Positions 15,234 to 24,625 of a stretch of DNA of 64,000 bases are shown one piece after another. The stretch comes from Pseudomonadales bacterium (GTDB taxonomy: Bacteria > Pseudomonadota > Gammaproteobacteria > Pseudomonadales > DC-out160), in NCBI GenBank assembly GCA_019090455.1, contig JAHRWA010000029.1:1-64000 (forward strand). Reading direction: 5' to 3'. Both the position numbers and the translations under genes were made by a program. Each line of letters opens with the position of its first letter. Positions within the stretch are counted from its first letter, which is position 1. Under the pieces are notes generated by a model. That model had not been told where the DNA came from, made no database searches, and was given only the letters and a program-made list of their open reading frames with translations.

Positions 15234-17594
15234 CGCGATTTTATCCAGCTCATAAGGAGCCTCATCCTCAGTTGTGCTGTCTGCTGCTTTTCCTTTGGTG
15301 GGGAGGTCAGCCTTATCTATCATGAGAAGAACAGGTGGAAGTAAAAGAAAATCGACAATTAATGCCATGATGAAGGTTAGCGAGGTGAAGTATCCCATTG
15401 AGGTGTTGATTCGGAAATCTGACTGAGCTAGTACGACAAATCCAGATATGAGTACGATATTACAGACAACCAGTGCGGTGCCTACGTGTGAAAATGCGTA
15501 GCCCAGCGCTGCTTCGCTTTTACCGCCTAAATGTTTGCGTGCGTAGAGGTATTTACTTAAGAAGTGAACCGTATTATCAACCACTATTCCCAAGGTCATT
15601 CCGATAGCAATCGATACCGCAATACTAACTTGCCCTACCAATAATCCCCAAATTCCAAAAGCCAGTCCGGCTGGTACCATATTTGAAATAATACTGACAA
15701 GCCCAAGCTTTAAGGATCTTAGTGCCAGCATGATGATGAAGGAAATGATAAGTAAAGCGCAAAGGCTACCGACTAACATACTACGAGCATTTACTACGCC
15801 AAGGTTCGCAAACAACAGCATTGGGCTTGATTTATAATATTCCACATTGGGTAAATTGGTATCTAGCCAGAAATTTAATTTCTCTTCAAGTTGTAGCATT
15901 TGTTTCGAACTTAATTCTGTGAGAGTCAAAATTAGACGAGTTTCGGTTTTATCAAAGCTAACTTGGTTAGTTAAATCCAGCCCATAGGGCAGACTTAATT
16001 CGTACATTAATAAATATTGCGATGCGAGTTCTCTACTAGCGGGGAGCTTGTACCAGTCTTCATCGTTGTTGTGCATGCTCTTATTAAGTTGTTTCATTAT
16101 GTCCGTGAGAGACATGACTTGTTCTACTTCATCTTGCTGTTTCAGCCACTGTCCAAAATCTTCTACGCCTTGTAAAAAGCGAATATCATTCACTCCACCA
16201 TCGTATGGACTCTTTAGTGAATATTCTATGGTGACAATACTGCTAATGTTTTCAGTAGCGAAATCAGTTGAACTTCTAAAGTCGGTTTCAGGCGAGAAGA
16301 ATTCGACAAATTGATCGTTAATCTCATTTTTGGGTATAAAAGTCATAGTCAATATACACGCACTACCTAATACCCAAAAAAGTGCTCTTCTGTTTTTAAT
16401 GACAAATTCTGATAACGATTGCATTAATCTTAAATTTAATGAAACTTTAGTTTCTTTTTCTCTAGGCGGTTTAAAGGGCAAGACTGCCATTAAAGCAGGT
16501 AAGAATGTAATTGATAATAGATAGGCTATTGCAACGCCTGTGGCGACTAGATTCCCTAATACGGTGAAAGGTGGCACTTCACTAAAGTTCATGCTTAGGA
16601 AGCCCACTGCAGTGGTAAGGCTGGTTAAGAATACGGGCATCATATTAATTTGAAGACTCGTTTTTATAGCTTCTTCTCGGGTGTGACCTTCTCTCAATGA
16701 AAAGAAAAAACTCACGAGTATATGGACGCAATCTGCTACTGCAATAGTGAGAATGATAACGGGAGCACAAGATGATGGACCACTTAAAAACGATCCCGCC
16801 CAACCCAGTAAGCCCATAGACGTCAATACCGTTGCGATTATGACGATAACTGTTGCTAATGTGCCACTGTAAGAGCGGAGTAGAAGTGTCAGTGCCACTA
16901 CAATAATAAGTCCCATAAAGGGCATTAAGGACACGGCATCGGATTCATTGATTTCAACGGTGGCATAATTGCCCACAACCATGCCGGTTATATAAATATC
17001 CATTGAGGGGTTTTGTTTGAGAAATTTATCAGCTAATTCTCGAACGCCGAATACGATATCTTTTGTCTCCGATACTTCTTTTCCAGGGAAGTTAATCGTT
17101 AGCATTACGTTAGCGACTTGTCCGTTTTTCGAAATGAGTCGGTCGACTAATTGGATATCGTTGACGGCGATGTCTCTAATCTCGTTTAACCGAGCATCAC
17201 TTAGAGAGCGAGCATCTTCGACCAAAGGAGCAACATTGAGTTCATCATCTAGGGCGGTGGTGTACTGAAAATTAGAGATCGAGTCCACTCGAGAAACGTA
17301 CGGCAGAGTCCAAGCTTGGTTGGTCATTTCTTCAATAAAAGAAAGGGCATCGTGATTAAAAAGATCGCCTTCCTTAGACGCAATGACCATCAAGATGGTA
17401 TCGGAATTGATATAGGTTTCTTCCATCCGATCAAAGTCATTAACGTAGGGAGCATCTTCAGGGAAATATTCTCGGAAATCTGATTTTAAGACAACGTCTT
17501 TAACGCCATATCCCGCTACGGCAACAATAAAAAGGGTCATTGCAATAATGGCCCATCGTGCATTGATAATGAATGTGGTCCAACTGTTAGCCAT
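15228..17594 (-). CDS. RND-superfamily exporter (MMPL/HpnN-like), paralogue A
   Basis: A 788-residue inner membrane protein predicted to have about 12 membrane helices and two large extracytoplasmic loops (after helix 1 and after helix 7), as in proton-driven RND lipid exporters. Conserved membrane acids are in TIAVADCVHILVSFFFSLREG and its mirror GMTLGIVVDNTVHFLSKYL. It is shorter than AcrB-type pumps (about 1040) and lacks a partner adaptor or TolC gene, which fits the MMPL/HpnN class that moves lipids or sterol-like molecules. Nearly the same sequence is encoded just upstream (17924-20293). The spacing of 329 bp suggests separate promoters. Confidence 0.9.
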   Translation of the reverse strand: MANSWTTFIINARWAIIAMTLFIVAVAGYGVKDVVLKSDFREYFPEDAPYVNDFDRMEETYINSDTILMVIASKEGDLFNHDALSFIEEMTNQAWTLPYVSRVDSISNFQYTTALDDELNVAPLVEDARSLSDARLNEIRDIAVNDIQLVDRLISKNGQVANVMLTINFPGKEVSETKDIVFGVRELADKFLKQNPSMDIYITGMVVGNYATVEINESDAVSLMPFMGLIIVVALTLLLRSYSGTLATVIVIIATVLTSMGLLGWAGSFLSGPSSCAPVIILTIAVADCVHILVSFFFSLREGHTREEAIKTSLQINMMPVFLTSLTTAVGFLSMNFSEVPPFTVLGNLVATGVAIAYLLSITFLPALMAVLPFKPPREKETKVSLNLRLMQSLSEFVIKNRRALFWVLGSACILTMTFIPKNEINDQFVEFFSPETDFRSSTDFATENISSIVTIEYSLKSPYDGGVNDIRFLQGVEDFGQWLKQQDEVEQVMSLTDIMKQLNKSMHNNDEDWYKLPASRELASQYLLMYELSLPYGLDLTNQVSFDKTETRLILTLTELSSKQMLQLEEKLNFWLDTNLPNVEYYKSSPMLLFANLGVVNARSMLVGSLCALLIISFIIMLALRSLKLGLVSIISNMVPAGLAFGIWGLLVGQVSIAVSIAIGMTLGIVVDNTVHFLSKYLYARKHLGGKSEAALGYAFSHVGTALVVCNIVLISGFVVLAQSDFRINTSMGYFTSLTFIMALIVDFLLLPPVLLMIDKADLPTKGKAADSTTEDEAPYELDKIAS

Positions 17595-17620
17595 CTTGAA
17601 ATACCCTATTAGTAATAGAG

Positions 17621-17650
17621 CCGGTAGTAGGAAAACCGGCAGTAGGAAAA
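17621..17650. repeat. 15-bp direct repeat, two copies
   Basis: ccggtagtaggaaaa at 17621-17635 is followed by ccggcagtaggaaaa at 17636-17650, with a fragment (cctg) after. Confidence 0.85.
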
Positions 17651-17673
17651 CCTGAACGATTAAGTCATATTTA

Positions 17674-17695
17674 AATCACATTGGAAAATGTGATT
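17674..17695. promoter_or_regulatory. Perfect palindrome upstream of RND paralogue A
   Basis: aatcacatt-ggaa-aatgtgatt is a perfect inverted repeat with 9-bp arms, 80-101 bp upstream of the start at 17594. The half-sites have the opposite order to a CRP site. It is a candidate operator; no regulator gene is adjacent. Confidence 0.45.
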
Positions 17696-17849
17696 CCAGA
17701 TCTGCTATCCCTAATTGTCTGAAACAAACATTAGGATAATGTATTGCCAGAAAAATATAGGTAGATAAATTTAAACGCGGTGCATCGAACGCTGCAGGCA
17801 TGGTCGGCTAAATGATTAACAATTGCAAAAACTATTTGATATGAACTTT

Positions 17850-17874
17850 CATCCATCACTCATAATGATGGATG
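17850..17874. other. Hairpin beyond the stop of RND paralogue B
   Basis: catccatca-ctcataa-tgatggatg, arms of 9 bp. It is followed by atttttac on the plus strand but not by T's on the minus strand, the direction of the gene it follows. Confidence 0.4.
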
Positions 17875-17923
17875 ATTTTTACAGACTCTTATAAAACGTA
17901 TAAAAATATTGACGTGATAACTA

Positions 17924-20293
17924 TTAGCCTGCGGCTCTGTCTAAGTAATCAGTGTTATTTTCCGAATCGGAGATAACGGGTTTTTCACCCGATTTATTAG
18001 CAGGTGCTAAATCGGCTTTATCTATCATCATCAAAACCGGTGGCAATAGTAGGAAGTCGACAACTAAAGCCATGATAAAAGTTAATGAAGTGAAATAGCC
18101 CATAGAGGTATTAAGGCGGAAGTCGGATTGGGCCAAGACCATAAACCCTGCGATGAGAACTATATTACAAACCACTAGTGCGGTGCCAACATGAGAGAAG
18201 GCATAGGCAACGGCGACTTCACTCTTTCCGCCTAAATGTTTTCGTGCATGTAGATATTTGCTGAGAAAGTGGACGGTATTATCGACGACAATTCCCAGTG
18301 TCATACCTATTGCAATAGACACCGCGATATTAACTTGCCCAACAGTGATTCCCCAAAAACCAAAAGCGAGGCCTGCTGGTACCATATTCGAAATTATACT
18401 GACGAAACCAAGCTTTAATGATCTTAGTGCGAACATAATAATGACGGATATTATGAGTAGTGCGATAGCGCTTCCTGCAAGCATACTGTAAGCATTCACA
18501 ATACCAAGATTAGCAAAAAGTAACATGGGGCTAGACTTATAATATTCTATATTAGGCAAGTTAAGATCGAGCCATTGATTTAATTTTGCCTCAAGCGCTA
18601 GCATTTCTTTAGAACTTAATTCTTTGAGTGTGAGTACTAGGCGTGTTTCTTTTTTATCAAAACTAATTTGATTAGTGAGATCGAGACCGTAAGGTAAGCT
18701 CAGTTCATACATCAATAAATATTGTGCAGCTAGCTCTCTACTCTCTGGCAACTTATACCAGTCTTCTTCATTGTTATGCATGCTTTTACTAAGCTGCTTC
18801 ATTACGTCTACCAGTGACATTACCTGATCGACTTCGGGCTGTTGCTTGAGCCATGTATCAAAATCCTGTAATGCATTCAGAAAACGTATATCGTTTACGC
18901 CGCCTTTATAAGGGCTTTTTAAAGCGTATTCGATGGTTACGATACTGCTGATGTTTTCTGTCGCAAAATCTGTGGATGATTTAAATTCTGTATGTTCTGC
19001 GAAAAACCCCACGAACTCGTCATTAATTTCATTCTTTGGAATAGCAACTATTAACAGAATGGAAGTGCATGTCAGTACCCAAAAAAGTGGTTTTCTATTT
19101 TTAATAACAAAGGAAGATAAGCTCTCCATTATTTTTAAATTCATTGAAGTTCTATTTTTGGCTGGTGTTTTAAATGGGATGATTGCCATGAGTGCGGGTA
19201 AAAGTGTGATTGATAATAAAAACGCAATGATTACGCCAGCAGCGACTACATTACCTAACACTACAAAGGGGGGCACCTCGCTAAAGTTCATGCTCAAAAA
19301 ACCAATGGCCGTTGTCAGACTGGTTAAAAATATAGGCATGATATTGATTTGCAAGCTGGCTTTGATGGCATCTTCTCGAGAAAGACCGTCTCTAAGAGAG
19401 AAAAAGAAGCTCACTAGAATATGGACACAATCAGCGACTGCGATGGTCAAAATGACCACCGGTGCGCAAGAGGATGGGCCGCTGAAAGAGGAGCCTGCCC
19501 AGCCAAGAAGTCCTACTGCAGAGATGACGGTGAGTGCGATGACCACTACCGTTGCGATTGTACCGCCTATGGATCGAAGTAGAAGTGCCAAAGAAAGGAC
19601 AATAATAAGTCCCATAAAAGGAATTAGAGAGACGGCATCGGCTTTTGTTATTTCTACTGTGGCGTAATTCCCCATCACCATACCTGTGATATAAATTTCG
19701 AGGGAGGGGTCTTGAAGGCGGTATTTCTCAGCCAATGCCCTGACAGCCAATGCGATATCTTCTGTTTCTGAAAGTTCTTGTCCGGGTAAGTTGACGGTGA
19801 TCATCAGGTTGCTGACTTTACCGTTCTTGGATATGAGCCGATCTACCATCTGAATGTCATTCAACGCAATTTCTCTTATCTGATTGAGCTTTGCGTCTGA
19901 ATAGGATTGTGGATCTTCCACCAGTGGAGCCACATTTAATTCATCTTCTATGGCGGTGGTATGTTGGAAGTTGGTAATTGAGTCGACTCTGGCAGCGTAA
20001 GGTAATGTCCACGCCTGATTCGTCATTTCTTCAATTATCGAAAGCGTTTTACGCGTAAACGTATCACCTTCTGTCGGGGCTATGACCATCAGAATCATAT
20101 CGGAATTGATGTAGGTTTCTTCCATCCGGTCGAAGTCAGTGACGTAGGGGGCATTATCGGGAAAGTACTCACGGAAATCCGCTTTTAGCACTACAAATTG
20201 AATGCCGTATCCCGCTATAGCGACCAGTGTTAGAACTGATGCAATAACGGCCCAACGAGCATTGATAATAAAAGAAGTCCAACCGTTCGTCAT
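17924..20293 (-). CDS. RND-superfamily exporter (MMPL/HpnN-like), paralogue B
   Basis: A 789-residue protein aligning along its full length with the protein at 15228-17594. Examples are DFREYFPDNAPYVTDFDRMEETYINSD versus DFREYFPEDAPYVNDFDRMEETYINSD, and the identical GMTLGIVVDNTVHFLSKYL. Same two-halved membrane layout and same charged residues. The C-terminal tails (after about residue 765) differ most. AAAGGTAGG precedes the ATG. The pair arose by tandem duplication. Both copies look intact, so they may have different cargo, pair as a heteromer, or be regulated separately. Confidence 0.9.
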   Translation of the reverse strand: MTNGWTSFIINARWAVIASVLTLVAIAGYGIQFVVLKADFREYFPDNAPYVTDFDRMEETYINSDMILMVIAPTEGDTFTRKTLSIIEEMTNQAWTLPYAARVDSITNFQHTTAIEDELNVAPLVEDPQSYSDAKLNQIREIALNDIQMVDRLISKNGKVSNLMITVNLPGQELSETEDIALAVRALAEKYRLQDPSLEIYITGMVMGNYATVEITKADAVSLIPFMGLIIVLSLALLLRSIGGTIATVVVIALTVISAVGLLGWAGSSFSGPSSCAPVVILTIAVADCVHILVSFFFSLRDGLSREDAIKASLQINIMPIFLTSLTTAIGFLSMNFSEVPPFVVLGNVVAAGVIIAFLLSITLLPALMAIIPFKTPAKNRTSMNLKIMESLSSFVIKNRKPLFWVLTCTSILLIVAIPKNEINDEFVGFFAEHTEFKSSTDFATENISSIVTIEYALKSPYKGGVNDIRFLNALQDFDTWLKQQPEVDQVMSLVDVMKQLSKSMHNNEEDWYKLPESRELAAQYLLMYELSLPYGLDLTNQISFDKKETRLVLTLKELSSKEMLALEAKLNQWLDLNLPNIEYYKSSPMLLFANLGIVNAYSMLAGSAIALLIISVIIMFALRSLKLGFVSIISNMVPAGLAFGFWGITVGQVNIAVSIAIGMTLGIVVDNTVHFLSKYLHARKHLGGKSEVAVAYAFSHVGTALVVCNIVLIAGFMVLAQSDFRLNTSMGYFTSLTFIMALVVDFLLLPPVLMMIDKADLAPANKSGEKPVISDSENNTDYLDRAAG

Positions 20294-20838
20294 TTGTGCC
20301 TACCTTTGCAATTTATATGTGTGCTGATTATGTAAGATATGATTTCGTGTCTAGGGCATGAATTTTGCGTAAGTTATTTAATCGTAATCCGGTTCTTAGT
20401 GTGGCGGTTTGAACGCTCTAGTGCTCATCACAAATTAACTAAGTGAAGAAGAAATTCGGAAAGTATAATATGAAAAAAATAGCGCAAGAATAAAAGCAAC
20501 TAATGTCATATTGCCTAAAAAAGTTGATCGTATATTCTACGAAAATGGTAACAAATGCAAAAATATTTCCGAATTATTAAAGAGATACGATTGTCGTTAT
20601 TTTGAATACACATTAGGAGTTAAGCGTTTTAAAATAGAAACATAGCGTAGTTTGAGAGTTATCCGCATTGTCTCAATAAGCTTAGGTTTGAGGCGGTAAA
20701 GGGTTAATTGGTTGGTATTTTTGGCAGTCTTGGTTAATCGTCAATATAGTATTTAGGTGTTAAGACTGCCTTGTGTTTTTACGGTTAATGTGAGCTGAAA
20801 ATCGAACTGATAAAACGAGTTCAATATATTTAAGATGA
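20294..20838. other. 545-bp intergenic region, no gene recognised
   Basis: AT-rich with no ORF showing family features. The only structure seen is an inverted repeat with 9-bp arms (ggcagtctt at 20723-20731 and aagactgcc at 20762-20770) and a 30-base loop. It should carry the promoter of the RND paralogue at its left end. Confidence 0.5.
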
Positions 20839-21636
20839 CTAACCCGGGGTGGTTAAACCTCCATTAACACTTAATGTTTGACCTGTAATAGCATCGGATG
20901 CGGGAGTTGCGAAAAAAGCCACGGCCTCTGCGATATCGGTGGTATGTACTTCGAATAACATCCGCTTCTTCAGGTTTTCTATCATCCCTCCCTTTCCTTC
21001 ACTGCTTTCTAGTTTTTCAGAGCCTTCACCCCAGCGTGGAACGGCATCATATATAAAGCTCATGGCAACGGTGTTAATCCGGATTTTGTCTCTCCCGAAC
21101 TCTCGCGCCAGTGCACGTGTCATCTGCATCATACCGCTGGTGGCTCCGCCAATCATAGATTCGCCTACTGTGGCGGTACGCCCCGCATCAGTACCGATCA
21201 TTACAATTTTTCCGCTACCTCTTTTGACCATGAAGGGGTAAGCCGCTTTGACGGCATAAATTCGGGTTAGCCAATGTGAAGATATGCAGTTATTGAAATC
21301 TTCTAGTTCCATATCTTTAAAAAACTTAAAGGGTGTTGAGTCAGTACTCGCTCCCGCTCCACTAACGGCGAGTATATCAATGCCGCCATGAGCTTCATCG
21401 ATTCGTTTCATCATAGCGGTGATCTGATCAGGGTCAGTCAAGTCTGCCTTTTCGAAATACGCTTTCCCTCCCATTTTTTCAATTTGAGAAACGGTTTCTG
21501 CACCTGCAGCCTCGTTCCGTCCATTAACGATTACCGTTGCGCCTAAAGCAGCGAACTTTATTGCGATGGCTTGACCGATAAATGCAGTGGCACCGGTGAC
21601 GACTGCGATTTTGTTTGAGAGAGTGTTGTTAGTCAT
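20839..21636 (-). CDS. Short-chain dehydrogenase/reductase
   Basis: SDR of 265 residues. The cofactor motif is TGATAFIGQAIA, close to the TGxxxGIG pattern but with F in the third variable position. The catalytic region is unusual: IVMIGTDAGRTATVGESMIGGATSGMMQMTRALA carries no YxxxK in the usual place, so the catalytic Tyr/Lys pair appears replaced (SMIGGATSG). The C-terminal end GQTLSVNGGLTTPG is typical. It may be a divergent or non-reducing SDR. It follows the alpha/beta hydrolase gene on the same strand with a 51-bp gap, so the two are probably one transcript. Confidence 0.85.
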   Translation of the reverse strand: MTNNTLSNKIAVVTGATAFIGQAIAIKFAALGATVIVNGRNEAAGAETVSQIEKMGGKAYFEKADLTDPDQITAMMKRIDEAHGGIDILAVSGAGASTDSTPFKFFKDMELEDFNNCISSHWLTRIYAVKAAYPFMVKRGSGKIVMIGTDAGRTATVGESMIGGATSGMMQMTRALAREFGRDKIRINTVAMSFIYDAVPRWGEGSEKLESSEGKGGMIENLKKRMLFEVHTTDIAEAVAFFATPASDAITGQTLSVNGGLTTPG

Positions 21637-21687
21637 AAAGCTGATCTCTTTGTGTATTTGAATGTGGGTTGGTGATGGATGTTTGTT

Positions 21688-22602
21688 TTAGGTTTTCTCT
21701 ACCAAAGGTTTCTCTGCATTTATCGTGATGAAGTCGCTAATGTATTGATTAATGGTTTTAGATTGGGAGCGGTGAACCCAGTGTTTTCCGCGAATGTGTT
21801 TGACGGTTAAATTATTGACATACTCGCCGAGGTATTCAAACATCGGCGGTAAGATAAACATATCTTTCTCGGCGATTACGAGTTGGGTAGGTACATCTAT
21901 GCTCCCTTTTTCCGGTAGTGGAGGCGGGCTAAATAAATTGTCACGATACAATTCCACTGAGTTGAGCATATCTTGCTGTACTTGTTTTGACGACTCATTA
22001 AATATCTCATCGTCGCCATTTACACCATTCATGCGTAATGCGGGCCGCCATAATAATTTGCCTATCGTTTTAATACCCAAATCAACGGCGCCGGGAACTT
22101 GGATGAACATGACATACCATGAGTGAGTGAACTGACTGGCAAATAATTTAAAGTCGGAGAATTTACCAGAAACCAGTTTTCGTCGCATCCAATCTAAAAA
22201 TAAGCCGATGTGAGGGCCTGATATGCTTGTCCACGAAGCAACTCTCTTTTTATACTCAGGGTGAGTTATGAAGGACCAGCCCACGACAGATCCCCAATCA
22301 TGCCCCACGATATGTACTTTTCGGTCCGCGGGTAATACAGACTCAACGACTCGCGCTACATCATCGACTACGTTAGTCATGTAGTATGCATTTTTTTTGT
22401 TAGAACTCGTGGATTCGCCTACTCCGCGAAAATCGAAGGTTATAACAAAATACTTATCGGCGAGCCCCTCGATTTGTCGATTCCAAGTGCGGTGCGAATC
22501 AGGAAATCCGTGAATAAATAATATGGCCGGATTATTGATCTCACCTGCTGTGACGACATTTAAATGCACGTCCTCACTAGGGACTTTTCGGTATTTCAAC
22601 AT
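21688..22602 (-). CDS. Alpha/beta hydrolase (epoxide hydrolase-like)
   Basis: A 304-residue alpha/beta-fold hydrolase. The oxyanion motif HGFPDSHRTW is near residue 31 and the nucleophile elbow is VGHDWGSVVGW, where Asp rather than Ser takes the nucleophile position, as in soluble epoxide hydrolases and haloalkane dehalogenases. The catalytic His is expected in KHIRGKHWVHRS near the C terminus. The acid is likely in VIAEKDMFILPP. A very similar hydrolase lies at 38789-39694. The palindrome at 22666-22683 lies in its upstream region. Confidence 0.9.
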   Translation of the reverse strand: MLKYRKVPSEDVHLNVVTAGEINNPAILFIHGFPDSHRTWNRQIEGLADKYFVITFDFRGVGESTSSNKKNAYYMTNVVDDVARVVESVLPADRKVHIVGHDWGSVVGWSFITHPEYKKRVASWTSISGPHIGLFLDWMRRKLVSGKFSDFKLFASQFTHSWYVMFIQVPGAVDLGIKTIGKLLWRPALRMNGVNGDDEIFNESSKQVQQDMLNSVELYRDNLFSPPPLPEKGSIDVPTQLVIAEKDMFILPPMFEYLGEYVNNLTVKHIRGKHWVHRSQSKTINQYISDFITINAEKPLVEKT

Positions 22603-22665
22603 AATGAGAACTCTCTGTTAGGGAACTAAATTTACGTTAGAGGTTTGAATTTTAGTTAGGAAATT

Positions 22666-22683
22666 GGTTTAACTAGTTAAACC
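22666..22683. promoter_or_regulatory. Perfect 18-bp palindrome upstream of hydrolase-SDR unit
   Basis: ggtttaactagttaaacc reads the same on both strands, 64-81 bp upstream of the hydrolase start. Dimension and symmetry fit a dimeric repressor operator such as TetR or GntR type. No regulator gene is adjacent. Confidence 0.5.
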
Positions 22684-22781
22684 CAAGAAGCGTGATCACG
22701 AGCAATGGGTGAATAACTTGTTACGGCCCATGTCGTGATTTGATGTGCGAGCGTCTGTGCTTGCGCGTTGATGATGTTCGA

Positions 22782-23576
22782 TTACGACTTGTATGAGTCG
22801 TCTTGCCGATCCAGCATTCTTAAAAGTGCAGGCCAAGCCATATGGCCTGCCATTTCTAGGCTCTGACCTTGTTCCCGAGTTGTCTCTAGTGCTTTATCAG
22901 AAGGCAGGTGAAGGTCTCCGGCGGATTGTGCTGCAATTTGGGCATCGCAAGCATTTTCGAGAAAATACATCAGTATAAATGCCTCAGGTATTGTGCTTCC
23001 CACTGCCAGTGTTCCGTGATTGCGCAATATCATAAGATCCTGTTCCCCGAGATCAGTGACTAGCCTTTCTCGTTCAGCTAGATCTACTGCGACTCCTTCG
23101 TATTCATGATAAGTGATTCTCGGTCGAACCAGCATGGCGGTTTGCGTTAGAGGGAGCAATCCGCTGGCTTGTGCTGAGACCGCCATTCCGGCACGAGTGT
23201 GTAGATGCATTACAGCTCCCGCTTCGGGTCGAGCCATGTGAATAGCGCTATGAATAGTGAACCCAGCAGGATTAACACCATAGTCACTATCGTCGATGAT
23301 ATTTGATTCTTCATCAATTTTTACCAATGAGGACGCGGTGATCTCACTAAACATCATGCCGTAGGGGTTAATCAAAAAATGGTGTTCTGCTCCCGGTACT
23401 CGCGCCGATAGATGGGTAAAAATCAAGTCATCCCAGCCATAGTGAGCGACAAGTCGATAACAGGCCGCGAGTTCTATTCGGATTTTCCATTCCTGTTCAT
23501 CCATTGATGCGGGCTTAGATACCGATGTCGCAGTTTGTTCGCTAGGTTTTGCCGTGGGGAACTTTAACTCGCTCAT
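22782..23576 (-). CDS. Class II aldolase/adducin family protein
   Basis: A 264-residue protein of the fuculose-phosphate aldolase/adducin-head family. Zinc ligands are expected from HLHTRAG (HxH pair, after GAVMHLH) and from the later His in LRNHGTLAVGSTIPEAF. The N-terminal extension of about 25 residues precedes the fold. Members cleave or epimerise phosphosugars, but many non-sugar homologues of this length occur in catabolic clusters without known substrates. AAGGA lies 9 nt before the ATG. The gene is followed by the hydrolase-SDR unit, with 179 bp between them. Confidence 0.88.
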   Translation of the reverse strand: MSELKFPTAKPSEQTATSVSKPASMDEQEWKIRIELAACYRLVAHYGWDDLIFTHLSARVPGAEHHFLINPYGMMFSEITASSLVKIDEESNIIDDSDYGVNPAGFTIHSAIHMARPEAGAVMHLHTRAGMAVSAQASGLLPLTQTAMLVRPRITYHEYEGVAVDLAERERLVTDLGEQDLMILRNHGTLAVGSTIPEAFILMYFLENACDAQIAAQSAGDLHLPSDKALETTREQGQSLEMAGHMAWPALLRMLDRQDDSYKS

Positions 23577-23789
23577 GTTAATCAGTCCTTTGTGGATACG
23601 GAACGTGCATGATGGTTGTTATTGTGTACTGCAGATTATTGTAATGGCGTGGTTATGAATATTCAACGAAAGGTTGTTTTTACGGGGTTTGAAGATGCGT
23701 CGCACGGTATGAGGAATCGTTGCAATGAGGATTGAAGGTGTACTATTGTAGATCTTCGATTTTTTGGCATGTTAATAGGGGTTATTCTG

Positions 23790-24560
23790 ATGACAGATAA
23801 AAAGTGTGATTTTGAAGGCAAGGTAGCATTAGTGACTGGCGGTGGATCAGGTATAGGGAAAGCTTCTGTACTGAAGTTTGCAAGTGAAGGAGCCAATGTT
23901 GTCATTGCTGATCTGGATAAGGAAATGGGAGTTGAGGTTTTGGAGTCAATAAAAGGGCAGGGAGTAGACGGTTTATTTGTTCACACCGATGTCAGTAAAA
24001 AAGATCAGGTTCAGTCTCTCATCAATAAGACCGTTGAGAAGTTTGGAAAGTTGGATATGGCAGTGAACAATGCGGGTATTGCTGGCGGAGGTTTTGCGGC
24101 TGCGGCGGAATATGAAGAGGATATGTGGCAAAGCGTCATCGATATCAACTTAACAGGTGTGTGGCTCTGTATGAAATACGAACTGCAACAAATGTTAAAA
24201 CAAGGTAGTGGTTCCATCGTAAACATGGCTTCCATTCTTGGATTGGTTGGCGCTGAGTCTCCCGCCTATGTGGCCAGTAAGCATGGCGTTGTGGGTTTGA
24301 CTAAATCTGCCGCTATCAGTTATGCAAAGCAAGGTATACGTATCAATGCGGTTTGCCCTGGGTACATTGATACACCACTATTGAGAGCAGTGATGCCACC
24401 TGAGTCTGATATGGAAAAGGCGATTGTTGCAGCGCATCCTATTAATCGATTGGGGAAGACAGAAGAAATTGCTGAAGCGGTAGCATGGTTATGTTCCGAT
24501 GCTGCGTCATTTGTGACAGGCCATTCAATGCCTGTGGATGGGGGGTATGTTGCTCAGTAG
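23790..24560 (+). CDS. Short-chain dehydrogenase/reductase (FabG-like)
   Basis: Classical SDR, 256 residues from MTDKK at 23790. TGGGSGIG cofactor motif, NNAG, catalytic Ser in NMASILGLVGAES and YVASK for Tyr/Lys. The C-terminal end HSMPVDGGYVAQ is typical of the FabG/7-alpha-hydroxysteroid dehydrogenase type. An upstream in-frame ATG at 23769 has no ribosome site, while AGGGG stands 9 nt before 23790. It is divergent from the aldolase gene and convergent with the MaoC pair. Confidence 0.92.
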   Translation: MTDKKCDFEGKVALVTGGGSGIGKASVLKFASEGANVVIADLDKEMGVEVLESIKGQGVDGLFVHTDVSKKDQVQSLINKTVEKFGKLDMAVNNAGIAGGGFAAAAEYEEDMWQSVIDINLTGVWLCMKYELQQMLKQGSGSIVNMASILGLVGAESPAYVASKHGVVGLTKSAAISYAKQGIRINAVCPGYIDTPLLRAVMPPESDMEKAIVAAHPINRLGKTEEIAEAVAWLCSDAASFVTGHSMPVDGGYVAQ

Positions 24561-24576
24561 TTTAGATTTTTTGTAG

Positions 24577-24624
24577 CTTAGCTTGTGTAACTGATCTTGT
24601 GTAAATTTGAGTTTGTAAATTAAA
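24577..24624. repeat. 16-bp degenerate repeat, about three units
   Basis: Units tagcttgtgtaactga, tcttgtgtaaatttga and a weaker gtttgtaaattaaagg follow the SDR stop. Confidence 0.5.
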
Positions 24625-24625
24625 G

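Larger units (their letters stand above)
17595..17923. other. Spacer between RND paralogues with repeats and palindromes
   Basis: No gene was seen. It contains two 15-bp repeats (17621-17650), a 22-bp palindrome (17674-17695) and a hairpin with 9-bp arms (17850-17874). The last lies just beyond the stop of the upstream paralogue. Confidence 0.6.

Noticed and set aside
18933..19667. 244-codon plus-strand open frame inside the RND gene
   Set aside because: Antisense shadow of a well-supported RND protein; low-complexity Met/Thr-rich translation.
20723..20770. Terminator after the SDR gene (20839-21636)
   Set aside because: The inverted repeat has a 30-base loop and no T-run on the minus strand, so it is listed only as structure in the intergenic region.
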